Shown here piece by piece: positions 1 through 9,100 of a stretch of DNA of 64,000 nucleotides. Every line of letters starts with the position of its first letter. Position 1 is the first letter of the stretch. The notes under the pieces were generated by a model. The model was not told where the DNA came from. It worked only from the letters and a program-made list of their open reading frames with translations, and ran no database searches. Origin of the DNA: Salarchaeum japonicum_A (GTDB taxonomy: Archaea; Halobacteriota; Halobacteria; Halobacteriales; Halobacteriaceae); contig NZ_JBNAMV010000002.1 of NCBI RefSeq assembly GCF_049705945.1, positions 1 to 64,000 of the forward strand, written 5' to 3'. The position numbers and the translations under genes were made by a program.

Positions 1-620
1 GCCCGCGCACTCAGAATGTCGAACAGCTGCTCGTCGTGGTACTTGTCCATCCGGACGTGTTCGCTGGAGCGCAGCCGGCTCACGAGCCGGTCGTCGACGC
101 GACTGAACAGCTCCTCTTCCTTGTTCGCGATGCAGATGATCGCGAACTGCGGGAGGCTGTGGAGGTCGTAGATGACGCTGGGGTCCTCCAGCTGGTCGAC
201 CTCGTCGAGAATGACGACCGTTCGCGGGCCGTCGTGCTGCTGGAGGCGGTCGACGAGTTCGTCGTGCGGCGTCGACTGTCGGTGGATGTCGATGGTCGCG
301 CCGAGGTCGTCGAGGATCTGGTAGAGGGTCCGAAATCGGGTGTAGTTACGCCAGCAGTTGACGTAGGTGGCCTCGACGTCGAGGACCTCTTCGCGGAGCC
401 GTTCGGTGACGAACTTCGAGATGCAGGTCTTGCCAGCGCCGCTGGGTCCGGTGACAATAGCGGTGTCGGCGGGTTCGCCGTTCGTGATGGGCTCAAGGAC
501 GCTAGAGAGGTGGTTGACTTCGGCGTCGCGATGCTCAACTTCTCGAGGAACGAACCCGGCGCGGAGAACGCGAGCATCGCGGATCATCTCTATCTGGTAA
601 ACAGATTTCTGTCGAGTCAT
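1..620 (-). CDS. cdc6: Orc1/Cdc6 replication initiator, 3' part cut off by window edge
   Basis: AAA+ initiator that binds origin repeats and loads the replicative helicase. The reading frame opens at an ATG (complement of 618-620) and stays open to the left edge, so about 206 N-terminal residues are visible. The start region reads MTRQKSVYQIEMIRDARVLR. A Walker A motif GPSGAGKT lies at residues 58-65, and a Walker B motif VVILDEVDQL near residue 135 is followed by the sensor-1 stretch FAIICIANKEEEL. This order is that of archaeal Orc1/Cdc6. The winged-helix DNA-binding domain would lie outside the window. Haloarchaea carry many orc genes, usually beside the origin they serve, so the adjacent 621-988 region is a candidate origin. 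Family assignment is firm; the particular paralogue cannot be named. Confidence 0.93.
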   Translation of the reverse strand, partial: MTRQKSVYQIEMIRDARVLRAGFVPREVEHRDAEVNHLSSVLEPITNGEPADTAIVTGPSGAGKTCISKFVTERLREEVLDVEATYVNCWRNYTRFRTLYQILDDLGATIDIHRQSTPHDELVDRLQQHDGPRTVVILDEVDQLEDPSVIYDLHSLPQFAIICIANKEEELFSRVDDRLVSRLRSSEHVRMDKYHDEQLFDILSAR

Positions 621-638
621 AAAAGCATGACCGGGTTG

Positions 639-744
639 TTTCCGGAATCATTCCATATAGCCCTTTGCTGATCCTCTAAAAGCCCTTGCAGTAGCGCGAT
701 TCTGATTTGTGGAAAGCAGGGATTTCCGAGAGTTTCCGGAATCA
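639..744. repeat. Two direct copies of TTTCCGGAATCA next to cdc6
   Basis: TTTCCGGAATCA occurs at 639-650 and again at 733-744, both in the same orientation, 94 bases apart (about nine helical turns). The first copy continues into GGAATCATTCC, itself a small inverted repeat. Position next to an orc1/cdc6 start suggests initiator- or regulator-binding sites, which is an inference. Confidence 0.5.
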
Positions 745-951
745 ACTGCTGGCTGGGAATTCATTATATCGGAACCGCCAATTCGTCACTACCGATCCCG
801 GTTGGCTTCTTGCTCCCAAAGCGACTCACAGCACGCATATGGCTTGAACCTGGGATGGGGTCCTCTTTGGGCTAGATTCGGATTTCTGCTTTCTAGAAGA
901 TGTTCCGAACATACCGACCGCGGAACCGTCCGCAGGGATTTAGGTGACTGG

Positions 952-960
952 TTTTATTTA
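952..960 (+). promoter_or_regulatory. TATA box for mcrB-mcrC
   Basis: TTTTATTTA is centred about 33 bases before the mcrB ATG at 989. This is the spacing expected if transcription starts at or just before the start codon, as in haloarchaeal leaderless mRNAs. It supports the choice of ATG 989 over the in-frame TTG at 977. Confidence 0.6.
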
Positions 961-961
961 G

Positions 962-980
962 CCAATAGGCAATCTATTGG
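962..980. promoter_or_regulatory. Inverted repeat operator candidate upstream of mcrB
   Basis: CCAATAG and CTATTGG form perfect 7-base arms around GCAAT. The repeat sits between the TATA box (952-960) and the mcrB start (989), covering the expected transcription start. A dimeric repressor bound here would block initiation. No regulator gene was identified as the partner. Confidence 0.45.
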
Positions 981-988
981 TATCATCG

Positions 989-3900
989 ATGACTGACACC
1001 TACTTCGTTCATACTAATCGGCAACATCACAATCCAATCGATTTTGAACGACTATTCGAGGACGTCAGCGTAGCAGCGACGTTTGCCGACAAGTCGGAGT
1101 ACGGAGAACAGCTTCAACCCCTAAATGAGGGCGACAGGGTGTTGATGTATGATCAACCCTCTGGCACCTATGTTGGAGTTGGGACTGTGTCGGAGCCGTG
1201 GAGTGGTGAAGGTATTACCGACCCTGAAAAGAAGGTAGCCCCAGACGATGATGTCGAAGAGTTTCACGTCGGCATCGATTGGGAACACTGGCGGCGCCCG
1301 ACGAATGGCTACAATCGGGCGAAGGTCAACCAGGTCTTAGATTACGACGAGGCGTATGCGCCGCGCCAGTCAGTCATGCCGATTAAGAACAGGTCGGAGG
1401 CGTTTAGCCGAGTTTATGACGTAATGAGCGATGGGGGGGAGATGTCCACGATATTGACTTCCGCCCAGCGGGAGGTGCTTGAAGAGTGGCGAGAAGTCGC
1501 GGAAAACCACACCGCTGGCGAGGAATTTGATTTCGAAAAACACGACAGGACGAAAGATATCCGGGATCGAGCGGATGCGTTCATCGACGATCCCACCTCG
1601 GAACGGTTCAAGTCGATGTGGGACCGGATGCATGCTGCTATCCAACGTGGTAACGCCGAGAACATACTGTCTAAGTGGAATAATTCGATTGATGAACTTG
1701 CGGATCTTATAAAAGAAATTCGTGATGCTGATCAATACGACGACCAGTGGGAAGCTGAACTAGGTGGTAAAACGACGGTCCGGGAACTCTTTGGTAACCT
1801 CCATATTGAGGAGTATCCGATCATCAACGCCGCTACTGAGAGCGGTCTGGCCTTCTTCGACTACGATCAACCAGGCTCCTACGCAGAGGGCGTCGAGGAG
1901 TTCGAAGATTTCCTTGAAACATATGAGCAAGTTGTTGGCCACGCGACAGCGGAAGCTGATCACGGACTCGAGGTCCCGATACGGCTTGAGGTGGATCAGC
2001 TATTCAATGTGATCGACAAGGTCGACGAGTCGAGTATCGAGAACGAATCTTCTGACGCGGCAATCCGACTCTATCGGACGGTGCTCGACGCTAAGACTGA
2101 CTCTGGTACTGAGGGCGGCGATGGATCGACGACAACAATTCAGGACCTCATAGGGACGGACGCCAACCCGTTCTGGGTCAATCAAGGTAATCAAGCTGAA
2201 ATCCGAGACGAATATCTGAGAGCTAAAGTAGATAATGAGTGGCACCACGACCTTGAACGAGTAGCGGAAGGCGATGTAATCTTCCATAATTTCGACGACG
2301 AGCTTATCGGCTACTCAATCGCCACGGGTCATCACGAAACATACTCCTTCCGCGACCAGGAGTACCAGCGAATCGCTGTCGACTTTCACTGGTTCAACGA
2401 ACCATTCCCTGTCGATAGCGAGCTTAAGGAAATTCTCGGTCAAGACAAGTACCGAACAGAGAAATACTACCCCATAAACTCAAACGATCACCTCCAAGAA
2501 GCATATCTCGCGGATCTCTCGGACGCAGCTGCAAACTTTCTCCTCAGCCAAGTTGATATCGACGTCGAGCAGGCGACCTCAACCGACGCCACTGAACTCC
2601 CGTCAAAACCGAACAGTGCTGAAGAAATCGAACGCCAGCTCGTCCAGAACAAGCAGGTTATCTTGTATGGTCCTCCTGGAACGGGGAAAACCTTCGACGC
2701 GAAGCGTTTTGCGAGACGATGGATCCACGAGCAAACCGAGAGGGAGCCCACAGGGAAACAAATTCGCTCAGTGACGTTCCATCCCTCGTTTTCTTACGAG
2801 GATTTCATCGAGGGGTTGACTGCCGACTCAACAGAGTCTGGAAGTGTTACCTACGATGTCGAGGATGGGGTGTTGAAACACGTTGCTGAGGATGCGAACG
2901 ACGCGCTGGAGGCAACGCCGGCGGGTGAGCGGGCACCGCCGTTTGTCCTGATTATCGACGAGATCAACCGCGGAAATCTTGCTCAGATCTTCGGCGAAGT
3001 CATCACCCTTCTGGAGGCCGATAAACGAGGCAGTTTCGAGGTCGAACTAGCACACTCCGGCGATTCGTTCACGCTACCCCCGAATCTCTACATCATCGGG
3101 ACGATGAACACTGCCGACCAGTCGATATCGCTGGTCGATACAGCACTCCGTCGACGGTTCCGATTTATCGATTTCCCACCAAATCTCGATGTCGTCTTCG
3201 GGCAGTACGACACCATCGACGCCGGGATGGAACCCGAAGAACTGCTCACAGCACCTACTGGTGTCGTCTCAGACAGGGACCGGCTCTTAGCAGCGAGTAT
3301 CCTCGCTATTGATGAACTCAACGAGCGTATTTTGGACGCGGCACAGCTTGGGAAAGGTAAACAGCTCGGCCACACCTACCTCCTTGAACACGATTCGAAG
3401 GCAGCAGTCGTCGACGCGTGGCGCTTCGATATATTGCCTCAACTGGAAGAATACTACTTTGGCCAGCTCGACCGGCTTCGAGAAGATCTTCTCGATGGGA
3501 CTGGCGAGACGCTATTTGACTGGAATACTGAGCGTATTCAGTCATTCTATGCCAACGACCTCTATACGGCGCTCTGTACGCTCGGCGGAATCGAGAATCC
3601 AGTCGATCTGTCCGGCCAAGAACGTGATTCATCAGTAGAAGCAGATTCTGGCTCCGCTGACGACACATGGGGGGAGGGAGAACGAACAACTGAAGCGTTC
3701 CGTGACCGAGTTTCGTCAACGCTTGATCCGGCAAACGCCGAAAAAATATCCCAGTTGATTGATGATGCCGACGATATCGCCAATCTTGACCCTGGGGACG
3801 GCGACTATGCGAGTCTGATGGTAAAAGCGGATTCGGTCAACCCATCTGTCGGGGTTATCCAGATTGAGGAAGATGGTACGATCGAGTTCCGGTGGAACTG

Positions 3901-4123
3901 GGTAGTCTCGAACGACAACAGTGAGGTTTCACCGGCGTTCATCGATGATGCCGCCACGGTCTTCGAATCGGTTACGGGCTATCAACACGAGTGGGACCCG
4001 GAAGACGGGGAGAACGGGGATTTCGAGAGCCCTGAGCTCAACGTACAAGATCTCGCACAGTCAGATATCGACGATCTCATCGAAAGCCTTCGCGAGTTCG
4101 TCAATCGGGCGAACGAACAATAG
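989..4123 (+). CDS. mcrB: McrB-like modified-DNA restriction ATPase with two EVE-like modules
   Basis: NTP-driven motor of a McrBC-type restriction system, which cuts foreign DNA carrying modified bases. It is 1044 residues long from ATG 989. The C-terminal half is a McrB AAA+ domain: Walker A GPPGTGKT near residues 561-568, the McrB-type stretch VTFHPSFSYEDFIEGL, Walker B VLIIDEINRGN near 655, and IIGTMNTADQSISLVDTALRRR holding the sensor and arginine-finger region. The classic signature is MNTADRS, so Arg is Gln here. Residues 1-145 and about 390-520 look like PUA/EVE-type modified-base readers (GDRVLMYDQPSGTYVGVGTV and FWVNQGNQ...GDVIFHNF). These two assignments are by eye and less certain than the motor. 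mcrC begins two bases after the stop codon, so the two genes form an operon. Confidence 0.9.
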   Translation: MTDTYFVHTNRQHHNPIDFERLFEDVSVAATFADKSEYGEQLQPLNEGDRVLMYDQPSGTYVGVGTVSEPWSGEGITDPEKKVAPDDDVEEFHVGIDWEHWRRPTNGYNRAKVNQVLDYDEAYAPRQSVMPIKNRSEAFSRVYDVMSDGGEMSTILTSAQREVLEEWREVAENHTAGEEFDFEKHDRTKDIRDRADAFIDDPTSERFKSMWDRMHAAIQRGNAENILSKWNNSIDELADLIKEIRDADQYDDQWEAELGGKTTVRELFGNLHIEEYPIINAATESGLAFFDYDQPGSYAEGVEEFEDFLETYEQVVGHATAEADHGLEVPIRLEVDQLFNVIDKVDESSIENESSDAAIRLYRTVLDAKTDSGTEGGDGSTTTIQDLIGTDANPFWVNQGNQAEIRDEYLRAKVDNEWHHDLERVAEGDVIFHNFDDELIGYSIATGHHETYSFRDQEYQRIAVDFHWFNEPFPVDSELKEILGQDKYRTEKYYPINSNDHLQEAYLADLSDAAANFLLSQVDIDVEQATSTDATELPSKPNSAEEIERQLVQNKQVILYGPPGTGKTFDAKRFARRWIHEQTEREPTGKQIRSVTFHPSFSYEDFIEGLTADSTESGSVTYDVEDGVLKHVAEDANDALEATPAGERAPPFVLIIDEINRGNLAQIFGEVITLLEADKRGSFEVELAHSGDSFTLPPNLYIIGTMNTADQSISLVDTALRRRFRFIDFPPNLDVVFGQYDTIDAGMEPEELLTAPTGVVSDRDRLLAASILAIDELNERILDAAQLGKGKQLGHTYLLEHDSKAAVVDAWRFDILPQLEEYYFGQLDRLREDLLDGTGETLFDWNTERIQSFYANDLYTALCTLGGIENPVDLSGQERDSSVEADSGSADDTWGEGERTTEAFRDRVSSTLDPANAEKISQLIDDADDIANLDPGDGDYASLMVKADSVNPSVGVIQIEEDGTIEFRWNWVVSNDNSEVSPAFIDDAATVFESVTGYQHEWDPEDGENGDFESPELNVQDLAQSDIDDLIESLREFVNRANEQ

Positions 4124-4124
4124 C

Positions 4125-5438
4125 ATGACTGAGTTTCTCCCGATTGGCGGGATCGGTCCACAGATCGACGAAGCTGGCGGCACCGAAACTGAGCCTCCGT
4201 CGGAGCCAATCTCTCTCGGGGAACATGAGGAGACGGACCCTTTCCCCGTTTCGCAAGCGGATGCCGAGTTTTTAGAGAGTATGGAGGAGCGTTTTGGGAC
4301 TGCACCACTCGATGTTTCCTTCGGGAGCGATGGGCAGGTAACCCTCTCTAGTGGGTCGTACGTAGGGGTACTTACGCTGCCCAGCGGTGTTCGCGTCGAG
4401 GTCACCCCAAAGCGGACTGTGACCCGGCTACTGTGGGCGCTTCGGTACGCGTTTGATACACCAGTCGACACTCTCGATTTGGAGACGGACTTCACAAGTG
4501 CCTCGTCATTTTTTGATGCGATTGGAATCTTATTTCGGGCTGAACTCCACTCGGTGCTCTCTCAAGGTCTTCATCGGGATTACGTCTCCACGAGTAGTAT
4601 CGAAAAACGTGTGAAAGGCCGAATCGACGTACAACGACAGCTTCAGCGCCCCTCTCCTGTCACGACCGACTTCGCCGTCGACTACGAGGAATTTACCACG
4701 GACAATACACTGAATAGGGCGGTATTGGCGTCAATTCGGGTACTCATCACTCTCGTAAGTGATGACGACCTTAGGAGCCAGCTCAGAGTACAGGAGCGAC
4801 AGCTCAGGGAGTTCGTTAGCGTGGAACCGGTACAGCCAGCAACCGTTCGACGTATCGAACTCTCTCGACTGAATGACCACTACACGACATTACTCGAACT
4901 GGCGACGCTGGTGTTAGAGCGAGAATTTTTCGAGGATATCCGTGCCGGAACCCAGCGCTCGCTGGCGTTGTTCGTGAATATGAATACTGTCTTCGAGCGG
5001 ATCGTCGAACGGGGGTTTCGTGCTATCGCACAAGAACAAGAGGGTCTTCGCGTTGACGGCCAATCCTCGATCCCGAACCTCGTCGACGGTCCCCACTCGG
5101 TTTCAATGCGGCCGGACGTCCTCGTCCGGACAGCCGGTGGGGAACCGATACTCGTTGCCGACGCGAAGTGGAAAACCAACCACGAATCGCCGTCTTCTAG
5201 CGACGTGTATCAGCTAACCTCTTACATCCTCTCGCTCGAAGTTCCGGGCGTCCTAGTCTATCCCGGTGGGAGTGTGAAGATACCTCCTTCAACAGTGGAA
5301 GGTTACTCGTTACACTCCTTCGCAGTGTCGACTGACGCCGACACAGGTTCCTACGATGACTACGTGCAGGATCTTGAAGCAAGTGTGGAGCGATTATTCG
5401 ATCAAGTCGTTACCGAGGCCTCCGAATCTTCTCGATGA
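4125..5438 (+). CDS. mcrC: McrC-like nuclease subunit
   Basis: Nuclease partner of the upstream McrB. The 437-residue protein starts at ATG 4125; the frame is open further upstream but that part overlaps mcrB. An N-terminal region including VTLSSGSYVGVLTLPSGVRVEVTPK matches the McrC beta-rich domain that contacts McrB. The middle contains KGRIDVQRQL and the C-terminal third carries the nuclease core SMRPDVLVRTAGGEPILVADAKWK, with the D-x(n)-D-x-K layout of PD-(D/E)xK enzymes. In McrBC the motor hexamers translocate DNA and McrC cuts between methylated sites. The gene pair looks intact. Confidence 0.9.
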   Translation: MTEFLPIGGIGPQIDEAGGTETEPPSEPISLGEHEETDPFPVSQADAEFLESMEERFGTAPLDVSFGSDGQVTLSSGSYVGVLTLPSGVRVEVTPKRTVTRLLWALRYAFDTPVDTLDLETDFTSASSFFDAIGILFRAELHSVLSQGLHRDYVSTSSIEKRVKGRIDVQRQLQRPSPVTTDFAVDYEEFTTDNTLNRAVLASIRVLITLVSDDDLRSQLRVQERQLREFVSVEPVQPATVRRIELSRLNDHYTTLLELATLVLEREFFEDIRAGTQRSLALFVNMNTVFERIVERGFRAIAQEQEGLRVDGQSSIPNLVDGPHSVSMRPDVLVRTAGGEPILVADAKWKTNHESPSSSDVYQLTSYILSLEVPGVLVYPGGSVKIPPSTVEGYSLHSFAVSTDADTGSYDDYVQDLEASVERLFDQVVTEASESSR

Positions 5439-5465
5439 ATACTCGATTAGGTGGTTCGAAGTCAT

Positions 5466-5717
5466 TCACTGAATCGGAGGACGGATATCTCGCCATCGAA
5501 CATCAATCGTTTCTCCCGATTCGAGCTGGATTCGATAGAGCCGTGAGTCCCGTGAATCTCCTGTTTCTACGCCGGCGTCGTCCGAGAGAATATTCACAAT
5601 TACACCGTGGTCTCCGTGATATTGGTGGTCTGGATCGGTCTTGTCGGGGATGTCTATTCGGACCAGATCTCCTTTGTCTGTGTTTTCCATAGTGTACAGG
5701 TGGTGTCTTGGACTCAT
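5466..5717 (-). CDS. Small protein of unknown function, last gene of the methyltransferase-helicase operon
   Basis: 83 residues, acidic, probably a small beta-barrel: alternating hydrophobic strands such as DLVRIDIPD, HGVIVNILS, LYRIQLESG and TIDVRWRDI suggest an SH3/KOW-like fold, judged from the pattern only. The ATG at 5717 overlaps the upstream stop codon in an ATGA, which favours this start over the internal ATG at 5690 and indicates translational coupling. It closes the five-gene minus-strand operon that begins at 13898. I do not recognise the family. Confidence 0.65.
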   Translation of the reverse strand: MSPRHHLYTMENTDKGDLVRIDIPDKTDPDHQYHGDHGVIVNILSDDAGVETGDSRDSRLYRIQLESGETIDVRWRDIRPPIQ

Positions 5718-6064
5718 CCCCGCTCGGCGATAGATAGGTAGAGAGCGTAATTATCAGTTAGTTCTCCAGTATCCCGATCCTCAGTACGTTGAAGATTGAC
5801 TTCGACACGGGTAGTATCGTCTTCAAAATCGAGCAAGGGCTTGAGGAGGGCTCCTGCTGCCTCAATAAATTCAGGAGTTCCGGTAATTCGAACCGTGGAG
5901 ATCTCTGTTGGATACTTACTACCTGAGAAGTCGGAAGGCTTCGGAATCACGGCGTCTTTGAGCTCTCCCTCACTTGGTTCGTCCAAACCTTCCATCCACT
6001 CCATCGCTTGTTGTTTTACGACGTGTCCAGAGTCAGTGGTGGGCAGTTGGTCTAATTCGGCCAT
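5714..6064 (-). CDS. Protein of unknown function in the methyltransferase-helicase operon
   Basis: 116 residues, starting MAELDQLPTTDSGHVV. The second half (YPTEISTVRITGTPEFIEAAGALLKPLLDF and TRVEVNLQRTED) reads as a strand-helix-strand domain with conserved-looking hydrophobic spacing, and it ends in YALYLSIAERG. There is no signal peptide or membrane segment. It lies 52 bases after the helicase stop and overlaps the next gene by four bases, so it is probably expressed with the methyltransferase, TBP-like and helicase proteins. It could be an accessory or specificity subunit, but no motif shows this. Confidence 0.65.
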   Translation of the reverse strand: MAELDQLPTTDSGHVVKQQAMEWMEGLDEPSEGELKDAVIPKPSDFSGSKYPTEISTVRITGTPEFIEAAGALLKPLLDFEDDTTRVEVNLQRTEDRDTGELTDNYALYLSIAERG

Positions 6065-6116
6065 GGTTAGAGTTGGCTCCTACAGCTATTTGAACTTCAG
6101 CGCGGTGGGAAGTGAT

Positions 6117-9100
6117 TTAATCTCCTCCTTTCAAATACATCCCCGCGACGACATGGGGCGGTTCTTCCTGTTCTTCCGCCCATTCCTGACGTTCCTCGTA
6201 TTTCTCTTGTAAATTGTATCGTGAGATGATCTCTCGAACAGCAGCTACCAGTTCTTCCCCCGTGACTTCCTCGTTACGCAAGTCTCGGAATTCGTCGAGG
6301 ATCTGGTCTGCTGATACAGTCTCAACGATATCCTGGAATTGTGCTAGTGTCTGTTGTTGGTCGGTATTTTCTACAGACGACGCGACTTCTCCGAGTTCGT
6401 CAATTACGTAGTCCCGATCAATGCTCGCACCTTGACGGGCTTCTCGCTGGAATTGCTGCCGTTTCCCCATGTCCTCGCCGAACTCCGTCCGTGCCACCTG
6501 TACCGCCCGTTCGTAGCGACTGTCGAACGTCTCTGCCTCGACGGATGCGACTGGTTCATCGACGGGACATGTGATTGTTTCAACGATGGTGTCCTTCTCC
6601 TGTGTGGCAAGATCCTGACCTCCTTCGCTTGGGAACGTAACGAGGTACGGGGTCGTGTAGTCTCCTTGCCGATAGACAATGACGACGCCGTCGTATTCTC
6701 GATCCCACTCCATCGCACTTCGAATACCGTCACGGTCATCCAACCAACTGAGGAGATCCGGATGTTCCTGTTTGAGATCCTGAAGGCTGCTTGCCGGACC
6801 GATAAGATCGTCACTCCCGATGATCTCGTTAACGTCGTCTTCGACCTTCTCGATGTCCTCCTCGGCGTAGATGTCCTCCATGTATGACTTGTTCACGTTA
6901 TCTTCCGGGCTCAGGATCTCCCCGTCTTCGCCGAGAACACTACTGATCTCTTGCACCCGAGACTCAACCCGGTCGACGATACCGAGTTCCTCTTCAAGTT
7001 CCGTTTCCGGCAGGAAGTTGAGCGCGTAGATGTCGTCGTGGCCACTCCCGAGGCGGTCAACACGACCGATTCGCTGAATTAGACGCAGGGGGTTCCAGTG
7101 TAGGTCGTAGTTGATGACTAAATTTGCATCCTGAAGATTGACCCCCTCCCCCGCCACGTCGGTCGCAAAGAGGACGTCAATCTCTTCACTCGGGTCGATT
7201 TCATCCCGTGCATCGTTCGCCTCTGGAGCGAAACGCTGGATGATGCTCTCCACGTTCGACGTGTCACTCGTGGCACTGGCAAACCGAACATCATCAGAGA
7301 TTAGCCCGCGGTCTTGGAACTGCTCAAACGCAGCTTCCAGATATTCAACCGTGTCTGTAAACTGCGTGAACACGATAAGCTTCTCAGCACGGTCACCGCG
7401 TTGGAGGATCTCATGTGACCCAATACGGAGGTTTCCGAGAAGCTGGCGGAGCTGTTCGACCTTGTCATCCATCGCGTAGTCGTTCTGGATGTCCTGATGG
7501 AACGGTTCCAGTGTGTCTTGCAGATCAGCTAACAGCTGGATATCGGTCTCCAGATCACGCTTCAGCTGTTCAAGATGGAAGGCCTCTGTTTGGTACGCCG
7601 CGTACTCTCCCTCCTCGACCATTTCGTCGATCTCATCAAGAATTGTGTCGATCTGCTCTCCACTGTTAATGAGTTCGGAGACGTCGCTTCCGACAGCGAC
7701 CGTACCCTCGTCGAGGAGATCCCGGAACATCCGGTAACTCCGAAGCATCCGATTGAGAGACGTGTAGAAGGCATGGACACTGCTTTCCAACCGCTTCAGC
7801 AGGTTGGACTTCATCAACCCACGAATGCTCCTCCCCATCGAAGAGAGGTTTTGATACGGGTCCTGATTCGCGTACCCTGTCTTCAGGTATTCCTCTTGAC
7901 CCAGTGAGTACCGAGCGAACGTGAGGTCTTCCAGCGTCTCCACAATCGCATCGTAGAGTGAATCATTCACACCATCTGCCGTCGAGTACGTCTCATGCAG
8001 ATTGTAATCGACCGTCTGTAAGTGCCGATCTGGGAGGTACCGTCGTTCGCCACCCATCTGGAGATACAGATTGCCCTCCTCATCTTCCTCACCGTATTGG
8101 TCGATGATGTCCTGGCGAGTCCGCCGCACCATCACGTGGCTGAGAAGATTCGAGAGGTCAGTCTCATCGTTCTCCGCCATCTGTGTGAAGTCGTAGAGGT
8201 TGGGAGGCGTAATCGGAATCTGCGTGAGGTCTTCGATGTGGAACAGCTTAATCTGATTGTAGACGTCCCACGCGCTTTTCGTATACGGTGTCGCAGTAAG
8301 GAGAATTGTCTGATTGACCGTCGGCAGGAACGACTGTAGATTGTCATACCGGTGTGTATCGTCGTTCCGGAAGTGATGCGCTTCATCAACGAGACATACC
8401 GTCGTGTCGTCATGCTCTTCCAAGAGCGTCTCGTGGTAGTCCTCCTTCGAGACCATCCCCAGACTGATTACTTCCGCGTTGAAGTTGTACCGCTTGTTGA
8501 CCATCCGCTCCCACATCGGCTGAAGATGTTTCGGTGAGATGATCAACATCTTCCCCTTGTTACCACGGAGACGATTCCGAGCGTGGAAGTGTTCGAGGAG
8601 GCCAAGGCCGACGAACGTCTTCCCCATCCCGACCACGTCGGAGACGAGGACCCCGTCGTATTTGTTGGCGATTCGGATGCCCCGATTCACCGCCCACTGC
8701 TGGAACTCATAGAGATCCTCGTATACGTCGAATGACTGGAGATAGTCTTCAGCAGTCTCTAATGTCTCCTTGTAAAGCTCGTAGAGAATCTTCGTGTACA
8801 CCAGATACGGCGCCGGGAGACCAGTACCACTACTGACCTCACGGAGTGTCTCCGTCGTGTCATCTGGGAGTGAATCATCCGGCAGTGCCGGTGGCTCGTC
8901 TTCCGCCGAAACGTGACCCGGATTGTTCGAAACCCAAGAATCTTCGAATGCGTCTAGGAGGTCGGCGTCGAATTCTACGGCGTCGTCCCACAAGTCATCG
9001 AACCAGTCCTTCAGTTGCGTAACTCTCTCGTTGTAGACGGGTGCGTTTAGTTCCGTATTGCTGTGGAGCCCACTGAGACTGAGATTCGACGAACCGACGA

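Larger units (their letters stand above)
621..988. other. Intergenic region beside cdc6, possible replication origin
   Basis: A 368-base gap between the divergent cdc6 and mcrB genes with no convincing gene. It holds two copies of TTTCCGGAATCA (639-650 and 733-744), an AT-rich stretch around 765-775, a TATA-like box at 952-960 and a perfect 7-base inverted repeat at 962-980. Haloarchaeal origins usually lie next to an orc gene and contain repeated ORB elements. The repeats here do not match an ORB consensus that I can recall with confidence, so the origin idea is an inference from position. Confidence 0.35.

Noticed and set aside
36..671. Long plus-strand open frame at the left edge
   Set aside because: It lies opposite the cdc6 gene, whose Walker A/B motifs are clear on the minus strand; the frame is a by-product of GC-rich codon use.
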